Part shown: piece after piece, positions 1-9,771 of the stretch
How positions within the stretch are numbered: position 1 is the stretch's first letter
Layout of the letters: every line of letters begins with the position of its first letter
Source: Sporolactobacillus sp. THM7-4
GTDB lineage: Bacteria; Bacillota; Bacilli; Bacillales; Sporolactobacillaceae
DNA length: 64,000 nt
Direction of reading: 5' to 3'
Assembly: GCF_004153165.1 (NCBI RefSeq)
Contig: NZ_SEMD01000013.1
Location: forward strand, 1 to 64,000
Translations under genes and position numbers: made by a program
Notes under the pieces: model-generated
The model's database searches: none
The model's input: the letters and a program-made list of their open reading frames with translations, nothing else
Told to the model about the DNA's origin: nothing

Positions 1-2
1 AC

Positions 3-365
3 TATTTACATAAACTCACAACACGACTGGTTAAAGAAAACGATGTGATTGTGATTGAAGATTTGAAAACCAAAAATCTTCTCCATAATCACAGCCTTGC
101 AAGAGCAATGGCTAACCAATCCTGGCGGGAAATCAGAAGAATGCTCGAATACAAATGCGAATGGTATGGGAAACAGCTGATTGTCGTCAGCCCATACAAG
201 ACGTCGCAAATCTGTTCCCATTGTGGTTATGATGATGGAAAACATACTCTTGACATTAGAGAATGGACGTGTCCTAAATGTCACGTCCATCATGACCGGG
301 ATATTAATGCAGCTAAAAACATACTAAACGTTGGCTTGGGACGAGCCTCAGTAAAAGAGTCGTGA
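3..365 (+). CDS. tnpB: TnpB (RNA-guided nuclease of IS200/IS605), C-terminal part
   Basis: The reading frame is open from the window edge (YLHKLTTRLVKENDVIVIEDL...) to the stop at 363-365, so this is the last 120 or so residues of a longer protein, not a small gene starting at the GTG at 45. Visible features are the RuvC glutamate region (VIVIEDLKTKNL), a four-cysteine zinc ribbon (CSHC ... CPKC) and the final RuvC aspartate region (HHDRDINAAKNIL). This order of parts is the standard C-terminus of TnpB, an RNA-guided DNA endonuclease related to Cas12. The visible frame is intact. Whether the N-terminal half is intact cannot be seen. Confidence 0.85.
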   Translation, partial: YLHKLTTRLVKENDVIVIEDLKTKNLLHNHSLARAMANQSWREIRRMLEYKCEWYGKQLIVVSPYKTSQICSHCGYDDGKHTLDIREWTCPKCHVHHDRDINAAKNILNVGLGRASVKES

Positions 366-445
366 CCTCTGTTCAAGGCTGAAATGCCAGGAATAAGTGT
401 GCGATGTTCCTGGAAGCTCGGCACTTTAGTGCCGATGTAGTTCAC
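240..445 (+). ncRNA. putative omega (right-end) guide RNA of TnpB
   Basis: TnpB nucleases use an RNA that overlaps the 3' end of their own gene and runs to the right end of the element, with the guide taken from flanking DNA. The location (end of tnpB plus about 80 noncoding bases), the GC-rich hairpin at 419-434 and the GTTCAC terminal sequence fit this. The 5' boundary is a guess; no structure was computed. If right, the guide would start just after about position 445. Confidence 0.4.
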
Positions 446-483
446 ACACAACTATTCTGAGCTTTCAGAGTCGGAGAAATGGT

Positions 484-1824
484 CTATTCATGTTTTTCCT
501 GATCACGCATGGCAAAATAATCAAGTCTTTTCCGAATCGTTTTCTCGTAACCACGCGGAGAAGGATGATAGAACTTTTTGGATCGCAGGTGCCCGGGTAG
601 ATAATCCTGAGTCACATATCCACCTTCAAAGTCATGCGGATAGAGATAACCCTTGCCGTGTCCGAGCTTTGCAGCTCCTCTGTAATGGGCGTCGCGCAGA
701 TGGGGCGGAACTTCTCCCGTCTTTTCTTTTTTCACTGCGTCCAGTGCCTGATCAATGCCAATGACTGCCGCATTGCTTTTCGGAGCTGTGGCCACATATA
801 ATGCCGCTTCAGCAAGCGGTATACGTGCTTCGGGAAGACCGATAAACGTGACGGCAGTGACGGCTGCATGGGCGACAAGAATAGCATTCGGGTCGGCGAG
901 ACCGACGTCTTCAGCCGCATGAATAAAGATGCGGCGCGCGATGAATTTCGGATCTTCTCCGGCCGCGATCATTTTTGCCAGCCAGTAAAGCGTGGCATTG
1001 GGATCGGAGCCGCGCATGCTTTTAATGAATGCTGAAACGGTATCATAATGGTTGTCGCCTTTTTTATCATACTGCAACACTTTTTCCTGGATGGATTCTT
1101 CGGCAACACCGAGGTTGATATGAATGACGCCATCTTTATCGGGGTCGGTTGTCAGCACGGCGAGTTCCAGCGCATGCAGGGCAGTCCTGCTGTCCCCGTT
1201 TGCGACCCGGACGAGATGATCGAGCGCGTCATTATCCACCTGAATTTTGTAGTTACCGTAGCCGCGTTCCTTATCCTTAAGGGCATTCTCGAGAATTTGA
1301 CGGATATCTTTCTCTGTAAGCGGGACAAAACGAAAGAGCCGGGAGCGCGAAAGAAGGGCAGGATTAATCTCAAACATCGGGCTTTCCGTAGTTGCTCCAA
1401 TAAGAATAATGGTCCCTTTTTCAACAGAGGGAAGGAGGGCGTCTTGCTGACTTTTATTGAAACGATGAATTTCATCAATAAAGAGGACGGTCCTCTGCTG
1501 ATCGAATTTCAGACGTTCTTCAGCTTCGGCAATAATCTTCCTCAGGTCGCCGACACCCGCCGTGACCGCATTCAGCTGTTCAAAATAACCCGAGGTTGTC
1601 CGGGCGATAATATGAGCAAGGGTTGTTTTTCCGGTTCCCGGAGGTCCGAAAAATATCATTGGTGTCAGTTTGTCAGCCTGAATAGCACGGCGCAGCAGTC
1701 GACCCTGGCCGACGATATGCTCCTGGCCGACAAACTCATCGAGTGTCTCCGGACGCATTCGATCGGCGAGCGGGCGGACGCCGTTCGTTTTATGATCATC
1801 GGATGGAAAATCAAAAAGGTCCAT
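484..1824 (-). CDS. rarA: Replication-associated recombination protein A, AAA+ ATPase
   Basis: RarA (MgsA; B. subtilis YrvN) is a clamp-loader-like AAA+ ATPase that acts at stalled replication forks. Walker A (GPPGTGKT, near residues 60-67) and Walker B (LFIDEIHRF) are intact, and the C-terminal tetramerisation domain ends normally, giving about 446 residues, the usual length. The frame could start three codons earlier (ATG at 1831-1833), but that ATG touches the AAAGGA ribosome site; the second ATG, nine bases further, has proper spacing, so I start there. It diverges from cymR, as in B. subtilis, with about 240 bases between them. No clear promoter was found in that gap. Confidence 0.95.
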   Translation of the reverse strand: MDLFDFPSDDHKTNGVRPLADRMRPETLDEFVGQEHIVGQGRLLRRAIQADKLTPMIFFGPPGTGKTTLAHIIARTTSGYFEQLNAVTAGVGDLRKIIAEAEERLKFDQQRTVLFIDEIHRFNKSQQDALLPSVEKGTIILIGATTESPMFEINPALLSRSRLFRFVPLTEKDIRQILENALKDKERGYGNYKIQVDNDALDHLVRVANGDSRTALHALELAVLTTDPDKDGVIHINLGVAEESIQEKVLQYDKKGDNHYDTVSAFIKSMRGSDPNATLYWLAKMIAAGEDPKFIARRIFIHAAEDVGLADPNAILVAHAAVTAVTFIGLPEARIPLAEAALYVATAPKSNAAVIGIDQALDAVKKEKTGEVPPHLRDAHYRGAAKLGHGKGYLYPHDFEGGYVTQDYLPGHLRSKKFYHPSPRGYEKTIRKRLDYFAMRDQEKHE

Positions 1825-2066
1825 CCCAATCATCCTTTCGGTTCAAAGGTTTTTAAAAAGTCCATTTTGAAAACGTGCATGAAACGTTGATTTCGTCTAT
1901 AATAACTTAGAGCCTGATTATATTTTACCATAATTAATAGAGGCTTCTCCTGAATCCAGCAGTATTTCTGAAGTTTCACCCCCGTATGATCGATAAAATC
2001 AGAAATTCCCAGTTAATAGACAGGTAATGTATATATTGGTCGTTGAATGAAGAAGAGGTGGCTGAG

Positions 2067-2489
2067 ATGAAAATATCGACAAAAGGACGTTACGGTCTGA
2101 CTATTATGATGGCCCTTGCGAAAAATAAGGGCCGGGGTCCGCTTTCATTAAAAGCGATTGCAAGTGATCACAATCTTTCCGAACACTATCTGGAACAACT
2201 TATCGCACCGCTTCGAAATGCAGGTCTGGTCAACAGCATTCGCGGTGCATATGGAGGGTATGTGCTTGCCAAAACCCCGAACGAGATTACAGCGGCTGAT
2301 GTGATACGTGTTTTAGAAGGTCCGATTCAGCCGGTAGAAGTGATGGAAGATGATGATCCGGCAAAACGGGAATTATGGGTCAAAATAAGGGACGCTGTGA
2401 AAGACGTCTTGCAGGGGACAACCCTGGATGACTTGATTCACTTTGATTCCGATCCGGAAATACAGGATCCGGATATGTTCTACATTTAA
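2067..2489 (+). CDS. cymR: Rrf2-family regulator of cysteine metabolism
   Basis: The protein begins MKISTKGRYGLTIMMALA and has the winged-helix recognition segment SIRGAYGGYVLAKTP typical of Rrf2 proteins. It lacks the three-cysteine iron-sulfur motif of IscR, and matches B. subtilis CymR closely through the C-terminus (PAKRELW..IRDAV..VL, ending MFYI). CymR represses cysteine uptake and synthesis genes together with the cysteine synthase CysK. The start chosen has AGAGGTGG five bases upstream; the frame extends eight codons further to 2043 without a good ribosome site. It sits between rarA and the cysteine desulfurase, the conserved place for cymR. Confidence 0.93.
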   Translation: MKISTKGRYGLTIMMALAKNKGRGPLSLKAIASDHNLSEHYLEQLIAPLRNAGLVNSIRGAYGGYVLAKTPNEITAADVIRVLEGPIQPVEVMEDDDPAKRELWVKIRDAVKDVLQGTTLDDLIHFDSDPEIQDPDMFYI

Positions 2490-2498
2490 TGATATAAT
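2490..2498 (+). promoter_or_regulatory. Extended -10 promoter before the cysteine desulfurase
   Basis: TG-A-TATAAT at 2490-2498 is a perfect extended -10 element just past the cymR stop codon. No good -35 is visible. Transcription would start near 2505, immediately before the strong ribosome site AAGGAGG at 2510-2516. The iscS-mnmA pair may thus have its own promoter within the cymR operon. Confidence 0.45.
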
Positions 2499-2527
2499 AA
2501 AAATTTAATAAGGAGGCCGGGAGCAAG

Positions 2528-2593
2528 GTGTACAGCAGAAAGAAATTGGGCGAACAGAAGGATCTCCCGGTCAATGATAAAAGTTTTTCTTAA
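2528..2593 (+). CDS. Possible 21-residue peptide upstream of the cysteine desulfurase
   Basis: A consensus ribosome site (AAGGAGG, 2510-2516) is followed after 11 bases by GTG and a 21-codon open frame ending TAA at 2591-2593. The peptide would read roughly VYSRKKLGEQKDLPVNDKSFS. It is in a different frame from the desulfurase gene. There is no in-frame start codon for the desulfurase close to this ribosome site, so the site is otherwise unexplained. I recognise no family. It could be a leader peptide or a chance match. Confidence 0.25.
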   Translation: MYSRKKLGEQKDLPVNDKSFS

Positions 2594-2618
2594 ACAATTT
2601 ACAAGGGAAGTGATTGGC

Positions 2619-3770
2619 ATGAATCCGATTTATCTGGATCACGCCGCAACAACACCCATCCATCCTGAAGTACTGGATGTCATGGTTGAAACGTATAAAA
2701 ATGTGATTGGTAACCCTTCGAGCATTCACTCATTCGGAAGAGAAGCGCGAAAGGTGATCGATGATGCACGTCACGTCATTGCCAGGTATATCGGTGCCAG
2801 AAGCAGAGACATTGTTTTTACAAGCGGCGGAACCGAAGGAGACAATATGGCTGTTATCGGTGCTGCACTCGCGCACAGGCATTCCGGAAAACATATTATT
2901 ACAACAAAAATTGAGCATCATGCCGTCTTAAGAACCTGTGAATATCTTGAGAAAAAGGGATTTGACGTCGATTATCTGGATGTTGATCGATCGGGCAGGA
3001 TTTCGATTGACGATTTGAAAAATAAACTGCGTGATGATACGATTTTAGTGAGTGTCATGTACGGAAATAACGAAGTCGGAACCATTCAGCCGATCAGGGA
3101 AATAGCCCACCTTCTTGAGGGGCATCAGGCACTGTTCCATACCGATGCTGTTCAGGCGTTCGGTACGGTAGATGTGGATGTGAAAGATACGCCAATCGAT
3201 CTGCTGACAATGACCGGACATAAAATCGGCGGACCTAAAGGGGTCGGTTTTCTTTATATTCGGGAAGGCGTTTCCATCGCTGCTTTTTCCCATGGCGGCG
3301 AACAGGAACGTAAACGTCGCGCCGGAACGCAAAACGTTCCGGCGATCGCCGGTCTTGGCCGTGCCGTCGAACTCGTTCGCGACCATCTGCCGGAACGAAT
3401 TGCGACGTATCTGGATGAGCGGCAGGCCCTGATCGAAATGCTTGATGCAGAGCACGTCCGGTATCGTATCAACGGAAACCCTGATCATTTTCTTCCACAA
3501 GTCCTCAATTTATATTTTCCCGGGACGAACGTCGAAACTCTTTTAACCAGGCTGGATTTGGCCGGGGTTGCGGTGTCCAGTGGATCAGCATGCACGGCGG
3601 GTTCTGTGGAACCGTCTCATGTCCTCACCGCAATGTTTGGCGCGGGAGCTCCAGAGACAAAGAGCTCAGTCAGAGTCAGCTTTGGACAGGGTCTTACGAT
3701 CGATCAGGTTAAAGAAGCCGGCAGAATTCTTGCAAGGTCGGTTAATGAGCTTGTCCGTGTTAAGAAATGA
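2619..3770 (+). CDS. iscS: Cysteine desulfurase (YrvO type)
   Basis: This PLP enzyme takes sulfur from cysteine as a persulfide and, in this gene context, passes it to MnmA for tRNA 2-thiolation. Seen: the PLP-binding lysine in TGHKIGGPKG (about residue 202) and the catalytic cysteine in SSGSACTAGSVEPSH (about residue 325). Length is about 383, normal for the IscS/NifS class. The start at MNPIYLDHAATT is preceded by AAGGGAAGTG; an ATG 45 bases upstream is in frame but has no suitable ribosome site. The B. subtilis orthologue is YrvO, also directly upstream of mnmA. Confidence 0.92.
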   Translation: MNPIYLDHAATTPIHPEVLDVMVETYKNVIGNPSSIHSFGREARKVIDDARHVIARYIGARSRDIVFTSGGTEGDNMAVIGAALAHRHSGKHIITTKIEHHAVLRTCEYLEKKGFDVDYLDVDRSGRISIDDLKNKLRDDTILVSVMYGNNEVGTIQPIREIAHLLEGHQALFHTDAVQAFGTVDVDVKDTPIDLLTMTGHKIGGPKGVGFLYIREGVSIAAFSHGGEQERKRRAGTQNVPAIAGLGRAVELVRDHLPERIATYLDERQALIEMLDAEHVRYRINGNPDHFLPQVLNLYFPGTNVETLLTRLDLAGVAVSSGSACTAGSVEPSHVLTAMFGAGAPETKSSVRVSFGQGLTIDQVKEAGRILARSVNELVRVKK

Positions 3771-3966
3771 TTCATCCGAACAGCTGCAACCGGCCAGGAT
3801 TGCTCGTGTCATTGTGAGCAATCTCCTTGAAAAAAACGCTCCCATTTGAGTATGTTAATGGAGCGAGGGTAAATACCGTATACCCCTCTTTGGGAATAAC
3901 ATGATGAGAAGAAGAATACCCGAAACGTTCCTGAAAAAGTTTATATATATAAAAGAAAGAAGGTGA

Positions 3967-5122
<1,156 letters not shown>

Positions 5123-5198
5123 CTTACATAATGATGATCCGCCGATCTTTCAAGACGACTAAATGCTTCAGTAAAAGAAAGAAACAAGGTGAAATCAG

Positions 5199-5849
5199 AT
5201 GATTGGCAAAATGGACGAGGCTTTGCAACTGATCAGAGAAAAAAAGTATGATCAGGCCGCCCGGATTTTGGAGCAAATCATTGAATCGGAACCGAATAAT
5301 CCCGCCGGGTACACGAACTTTGGGAACCTGCTGATTGGAATGGGAGAATCCTCGCGGGCTCCGGCTTTCTTCGAGAAGGCTTTGTCGCTTGATCCATCCT
5401 ACGCTTCAGCTTCTTTCGGTTATGGGAATGCTTTGTTTGAGATGGGAAAATATCAGGAGGCACTGGCACAATTCAATCTGGCTCAGAAAAACGGGCTGAA
5501 TGAAGGCGATCTTTTTTATATGATCGGCCTGTCCGCCTTGAAATGTGAACACCCGGGACAAGCCCTGGCCGCCTTTCAGCGGGCTGTCGAACTGAACGAT
5601 TCTGACCTGGAAGCAAGATTCCAGTATGGTCTTGCACTCGCTAAATTCGGTCAGCTGGATTTGGCGGAAAAACAGCTTTCAACCGTCATAAAAGAAGATG
5701 ACAGCAACGCGGATGCCCATTATAATCTTGGTGTGATCAGTCTTTACCGGGACAATAAACCGAAAGCGAAAGAACACTTTGAAAGAGCGCTGGCCATTAA
5801 TCCAAATCATATTCTTGCTTCCCATGGTCTTGTGCAACTAAAAAAATGA
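5199..5849 (+). CDS. yrrB: Tetratricopeptide repeat protein (YrrB-like)
   Basis: The 216-residue protein is made of about six tandem 34-residue TPR units. Recurrent signatures are P-A-Y-NFGNLL, AFQRAVELN, AHYNLGVISLYR and HFERALAINPN. There is no signal peptide or membrane segment, so it is cytoplasmic. TPR proteins are protein-binding scaffolds; the partner is unknown. Position between mnmA and recD2 matches B. subtilis yrrB. Start ATG has AAGGTGAAATC upstream. The gene symbol rests on family plus position. Confidence 0.85.
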   Translation: MIGKMDEALQLIREKKYDQAARILEQIIESEPNNPAGYTNFGNLLIGMGESSRAPAFFEKALSLDPSYASASFGYGNALFEMGKYQEALAQFNLAQKNGLNEGDLFYMIGLSALKCEHPGQALAAFQRAVELNDSDLEARFQYGLALAKFGQLDLAEKQLSTVIKEDDSNADAHYNLGVISLYRDNKPKAKEHFERALAINPNHILASHGLVQLKK

Positions 5850-5867
5850 AAGGACGGCGGGAAAAAA

Positions 5868-8225
5868 GTGGAACAGGGCTCTCTGAATTTGTTTTCCGAG
5901 CAGCATCCGTCAATTAAGGGAGAACCGGTACGGATCATTTTTCAAAATAATGATAATGGCTATACTGTGATGATCGTCAGAATCGATGAAACAGATGAAC
6001 CCGTTAAAAGCAAAGAAATCACGGTAGTCGGCTATTTCCCCGCCGTTCATCTTCATGAAACCTATCAGTTTATCGGAAGACTGAAAATGCATCCTAAATA
6101 TGGCCAGCAATATGAAGCCGATCGTTACCGGAAACTGCTTCCTCAGTCATTCACCGGAATGGTTCAGTATTTATCGGGAGACTTGTTTCCGGGGATAGGG
6201 AAAAAAACGGCTGAAGCCATCGTTCAGACTATCGGGGATAACGCAATAACAAAGATATTAAATGATCCTTCCTGCCTTAAAAAGGTTCCTGGTCTCGATA
6301 AGAAAAAGTCATCCTTTATTACGGAAACTCTATTGAAAAATGAGGGGCTGGAAAAGATCCTGATCGGGTTATCGGACTATGGATTCGGATCGCAGCTGTC
6401 GATGAAAATTTATCAGACTTACGGTGATAATACACTGGAGATGATAAAGGATAATCCTTACCAGCTGATCCGTGACATTGAGGGGATCGGTTTTCAAAGA
6501 GCTGACGAACTGGCCTCATCACTCGGTATATCAGGCAATAATCCGGAGCGTATCCAGGCGTCTGTTCTTTACTGGCTTAATGAACGGGCGATGAATGATG
6601 GCCACGTTTTTATGCCTGATGATGAGGTGATCGAGGCCGCGGGGAAATTGCTTTCTTCACCAGGGTCCAGGGTAGACGAAGGCGACATTGTTCGTGAACT
6701 GGATGTTCTTGAGGAAGACGGAAATATTGTCCGCGAGGAAGGGGATATTTATCTGCCGGAACTTTATTATGCAGAGAAGGGGATCGTGACCGGCATTCAG
6801 AAGCTGACTGAACAGACCGATTCTGCCGATGAGTTTTCTGAAGCCGAATTTCTTGAGGCACTCGGTAAGGTAGAAGAGAATCTGTCCATGCAGTACGCCA
6901 GAAGCCAGCGTCTCGCGATCAGACAAGCGATCCGTTCTCCGATTATGATTCTGACGGGCGGTCCGGGGACAGGAAAAACGACGGTCATCAAAGGGATTGT
7001 TGATGTTTTCGCGGAACTGAACAGTCTGTCACTTGATCCGAAGAACTATGACGATGATCACCCGTACCCGGTTCTTCTGGTCGCACCGACAGGCCGTGCA
7101 GCTAAGCGGATGAAAGAGTCGACAGGCCTTCCGGCGGTCACGATTCATCGTCTCCTTGGCTGGAACGGCGGTGGCAGTTATGCGCACGATGAAAACAATC
7201 CGGTGGAAGGGAAGCTCCTGATCATCGATGAGATGTCGATGGTCGATATCTGGCTCGCGAATCAGCTGTTAAAATCGCTTCCTGAAGGCATCCAGGTCAT
7301 CATTGTCGGTGATGAGGATCAGCTCCCCTCGGTTGGTCCGGGCCAGGTACTGGGCGACCTGATTCAGTCCGGGACCATTCCTGTAGTCAGGCTGACCGAT
7401 ATTTTCCGCCAGGCAGAGGATTCGTCCATTATCAAGCTTGCCCATGAAATTAAGGAAGGCGCGGTGCCTGACATTGCTGTTCCGAAAGCAGACCGGCGCT
7501 TTTTCCACTGTCAGCAGTCCCAGGTTGTTGATGTCGTCTGCCAGATTGCCGGTGGAGCGGAAAAGAAGGGGTATCTGCCGAAAGACATCCAGGTTCTCGC
7601 CCCGATTTACCGGGGAAATGCCGGTATTGAGAAAATGAATTCGGCGCTTCAGGAAATGTTCAATCCGGAGAGTGATCAGAAGCGTTCGCTGAGTTACGGC
7701 GATCATCTTTTTCGGGTCGGCGATAAGGTGCTCCAGCTTGTCAACAACCCCGACGAACAGGTCTTTAACGGTGATATCGGCGAAGTGGTCGCCATTCTGA
7801 GGGCCAAAGAAACGACCGATAATGAGGATACGCTCGTCGTGTCTTTTGATAATATCGAAGTCAAATACCTCAAGCATGACCTGAATCAGCTGACCCTTGC
7901 TTACTGCTGTTCCATCCATAAATCCCAGGGCAGCGAATTTCCGATTGTTATTTTGCCTGTTGTCAGAGGGTACAATCGGATGCTGAGGCGGAATCTTATT
8001 TACACCGCAGTAACAAGAAGCAAGGAGTATCTTGTTTTGTGCGGGGATGAAGAGGCGTTTAAGCAAGCGGTCCGCCGCAACGATGTCGATCACAGGAATT
8101 CTAACCTTTCCCGGAAACTCCGCGAGCGGCTGGGTGTTTCCGGTACGGATACGTCTTCCGGAACGGACGGCCAGCCTCCTGTTCAATCGGCCCTGTCTCC
8201 GGATCAAAAGATGGAAAACATGTAA
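5868..8225 (+). CDS. recD2: RecD2-type ATP-dependent DNA helicase (YrrC)
   Basis: RecD2 is a 5'-3' superfamily 1B helicase not bound to RecBC, involved in replication fork progression and mismatch or damage tolerance. It has the RecD2-specific N-terminal extension with helix-hairpin-helix segments (FPGIGKKTAEAI near residue 108; IEGIGFQRADELA near 204), Walker A GGPGTGKT at about 364-371, LLIIDEMSMVD (Walker B) and the C-terminal motif AYCCSIHKSQGSEF. Length 785 is typical. It starts with GTG. It is 18 bases after the TPR gene and probably co-transcribed with it. Confidence 0.95.
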   Translation: MEQGSLNLFSEQHPSIKGEPVRIIFQNNDNGYTVMIVRIDETDEPVKSKEITVVGYFPAVHLHETYQFIGRLKMHPKYGQQYEADRYRKLLPQSFTGMVQYLSGDLFPGIGKKTAEAIVQTIGDNAITKILNDPSCLKKVPGLDKKKSSFITETLLKNEGLEKILIGLSDYGFGSQLSMKIYQTYGDNTLEMIKDNPYQLIRDIEGIGFQRADELASSLGISGNNPERIQASVLYWLNERAMNDGHVFMPDDEVIEAAGKLLSSPGSRVDEGDIVRELDVLEEDGNIVREEGDIYLPELYYAEKGIVTGIQKLTEQTDSADEFSEAEFLEALGKVEENLSMQYARSQRLAIRQAIRSPIMILTGGPGTGKTTVIKGIVDVFAELNSLSLDPKNYDDDHPYPVLLVAPTGRAAKRMKESTGLPAVTIHRLLGWNGGGSYAHDENNPVEGKLLIIDEMSMVDIWLANQLLKSLPEGIQVIIVGDEDQLPSVGPGQVLGDLIQSGTIPVVRLTDIFRQAEDSSIIKLAHEIKEGAVPDIAVPKADRRFFHCQQSQVVDVVCQIAGGAEKKGYLPKDIQVLAPIYRGNAGIEKMNSALQEMFNPESDQKRSLSYGDHLFRVGDKVLQLVNNPDEQVFNGDIGEVVAILRAKETTDNEDTLVVSFDNIEVKYLKHDLNQLTLAYCCSIHKSQGSEFPIVILPVVRGYNRMLRRNLIYTAVTRSKEYLVLCGDEEAFKQAVRRNDVDHRNSNLSRKLRERLGVSGTDTSSGTDGQPPVQSALSPDQKMENM

Positions 8226-8409
8226 TCATACTCAGTACGACTTGCCGGAAAGTGAACTCGGAATGACAGTCTGTCATTGAATGTCCGTAAAAAATGACTC
8301 TAACATTTCTTATTCCAGGTATATTTTTGCCTGTTTTTGGACATGGATGCGAGTAGCACTCAGGAAATCGCTATTTCTCGGGATTTCCTCGATTGAGAGG
8401 TGAAAGCAA

Positions 8410-8607
8410 ATGAAATGTCCGAATTGTTCAGGCAAGAATATCGGGAAAATCGGTGCCAGCCAATACTATTGTTGGAACTGTTTTATTGAACTGAGCCTTG
8501 AAAACGGCAGACTGTCACTGAGCCAGGTCGAAGAAGACGGAACACTGACAACCCTTGACGATTTGTTTGAGGCGAAGGATCTTGAAGCCAAAGCAAACGG
8601 GTTTTAA
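8410..8607 (+). CDS. Small zinc-ribbon protein
   Basis: The 65-residue protein has two CxxC pairs (C3/C6 and C21/C24) in MKCPNCSG and YYCWNCFIEL, enough for one structural zinc, followed by an acidic tail. GAGAGGTGAAAGC lies before the ATG. Similar short proteins sit near recD2 and the AI-2E permease gene in other Bacillaceae. The function is not known to me. The 185 bases before it hold two short dyads (ATGACA-GTC-TGTCAT near 8262; AGGAAATC..GATTTCCT near 8361-8388) without T tracts. Confidence 0.8.
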   Translation: MKCPNCSGKNIGKIGASQYYCWNCFIELSLENGRLSLSQVEEDGTLTTLDDLFEAKDLEAKANGF

Positions 8608-8685
8608 GCACGGAGAGACGGTTTTCCTGTACATTTTCTTATGAATTGACGCAGCGCGGGTTACACTAAGCGTGGAGGGATGATC

Positions 8686-9747
8686 ATGCTGAAGTGGCCC
8701 GCTTTGCAGTGGATGAAAGTATTATCGGTTCTGCTGCTTCTTTTTCTGAACGGCTATTTATTGTATCGCCTGCTTCCTGTTCTCGGCGTACTGTTTCATT
8801 TCATACTGAGTGTTTTGTTTCCTTTTGCCGTTGCAGGAGTCATTGCCTATCTTCTGCATCCTCTCGTAAAACGCTGTCAGAACGTCGGAATTCCAAAGAC
8901 AGCAGCGATCCTTTTAATTTATGCGGTCTTCTTTGGCAGCATTGGATTCCTGGTTTATAAGGGCGGACCTGTTTTTATGCACGAACTTAAGGGACTCGAT
9001 GACGACTTTGAAGGCTATGCCTCGATGTATCGGCAAAATGTTGACCGTCTGTATGGAGCAACTCCTGAAGCGGTACACGATCAGGTTAATGAGGCGTTGA
9101 AGAGACTGAGGCTGGGAGTCGATCACTGGGCCGACAGGATCATGAACGGTTGCTCAAATCTTATCCAATCGTTTTTCACACTGATCATTATTCCTTTTCT
9201 TGCGTTTTATTTTTTGAAAGATGCCGATCGAATGAAAAAAGGAGCTATTCATCTGATTCCACGTAAATGGCGTCATCAAACGGTAACATTATTTTCGGAA
9301 ATGGACCGTTCAATAGGCGATTACATTCGTGGTCAGTTGACGGTCTGTGCCGTTCTGGCCGTCCTTGCTACTGTCGGCCTGTGGATTCTTAAAGTCCCTT
9401 ATCCGATCGTCTTTGGCGTATTTATCGGGGCTACGGACATTATTCCCTATTTTGGGCCGATAATCGGGGCGGCCCCTGCTGTTCTGATCGGTGCAACCCA
9501 GTCGATATACACTGTGATCGGGGTGATTCTGCTGATTTTGCTGATCCAGTTCCTTGAAGGAAATGTGATTGAGCCCCTGGTTGTTGGAAAAAGTGTCGAT
9601 ATTCACCCACTCTATATTATGCTTTCTCTTGGCATTGGCGGAGAAATCGGGGGGATCGTCGGGATGCTTCTGGCTATACCCTTTTTCATTGTTATGCGAA
9701 CATGTGTACGGCATATGAAAGGATTTTCTCATTTAATTGACAAGTAA
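8686..9747 (+). CDS. AI-2E family (PerM-like) membrane permease
   Basis: About 353 residues with eight or so hydrophobic segments, two near the N-terminus (YLLYRLLPVLGVLFHF, VAGVIAYLLHP), a long hydrophilic stretch, then a C-terminal bundle with the family signature PYFGPIIGAAPAVLIG. The family (B. subtilis YrrI) is named for E. coli TqsA, but most members have no proven role in autoinducer-2 export; some are Na/H antiporters. The second ATG (8686) is better spaced from GTGGAGGG than the first (8680). Its last codons overlap the alaS promoter. Confidence 0.85.
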   Translation: MLKWPALQWMKVLSVLLLLFLNGYLLYRLLPVLGVLFHFILSVLFPFAVAGVIAYLLHPLVKRCQNVGIPKTAAILLIYAVFFGSIGFLVYKGGPVFMHELKGLDDDFEGYASMYRQNVDRLYGATPEAVHDQVNEALKRLRLGVDHWADRIMNGCSNLIQSFFTLIIIPFLAFYFLKDADRMKKGAIHLIPRKWRHQTVTLFSEMDRSIGDYIRGQLTVCAVLAVLATVGLWILKVPYPIVFGVFIGATDIIPYFGPIIGAAPAVLIGATQSIYTVIGVILLILLIQFLEGNVIEPLVVGKSVDIHPLYIMLSLGIGGEIGGIVGMLLAIPFFIVMRTCVRHMKGFSHLIDK

Positions 9748-9765
9748 CGGGCACTCATCTATAAT
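9737..9765 (+). promoter_or_regulatory. Consensus sigma-A promoter of alaS
   Basis: TTGACA (9737-9742), a 17-base spacer and TATAAT (9760-9765) match the consensus at all 12 positions. It overlaps the stop codon of the upstream permease gene. Transcription should begin near 9772, giving a leader of nearly 490 bases before alaS. Confidence 0.85.
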
Positions 9766-9771
9766 AGCCAC

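Larger units (their letters stand above)
1..447 (+). mobile_element. 3' part of an IS200/IS605-family element
   Basis: The window opens inside a TnpB-type gene and continues through about 80 bases of noncoding right end. That end carries the perfect hairpin CGGCAC-TTTA-GTGCCG at 419-434, flanked by GAAGCT and GTAGTTCAC. Subterminal hairpins of this type are what IS200/IS605 transposases recognise at the right end. The exact end is not marked; I place it near the TTCAC at 441-445. The left end lies outside the window, so whether a tnpA is present cannot be told. Confidence 0.7.

Noticed and set aside
1048-1890. 280-codon open frame on the plus strand opposite rarA
   Set aside because: It lies wholly antisense to rarA, has no ribosome site and encodes no recognisable domain; it is a by-product of rarA codon use.
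7269-8207. 312-codon minus-strand frame opposite recD2
   Set aside because: Antisense to an intact, well-conserved helicase; no ribosome site or family features.
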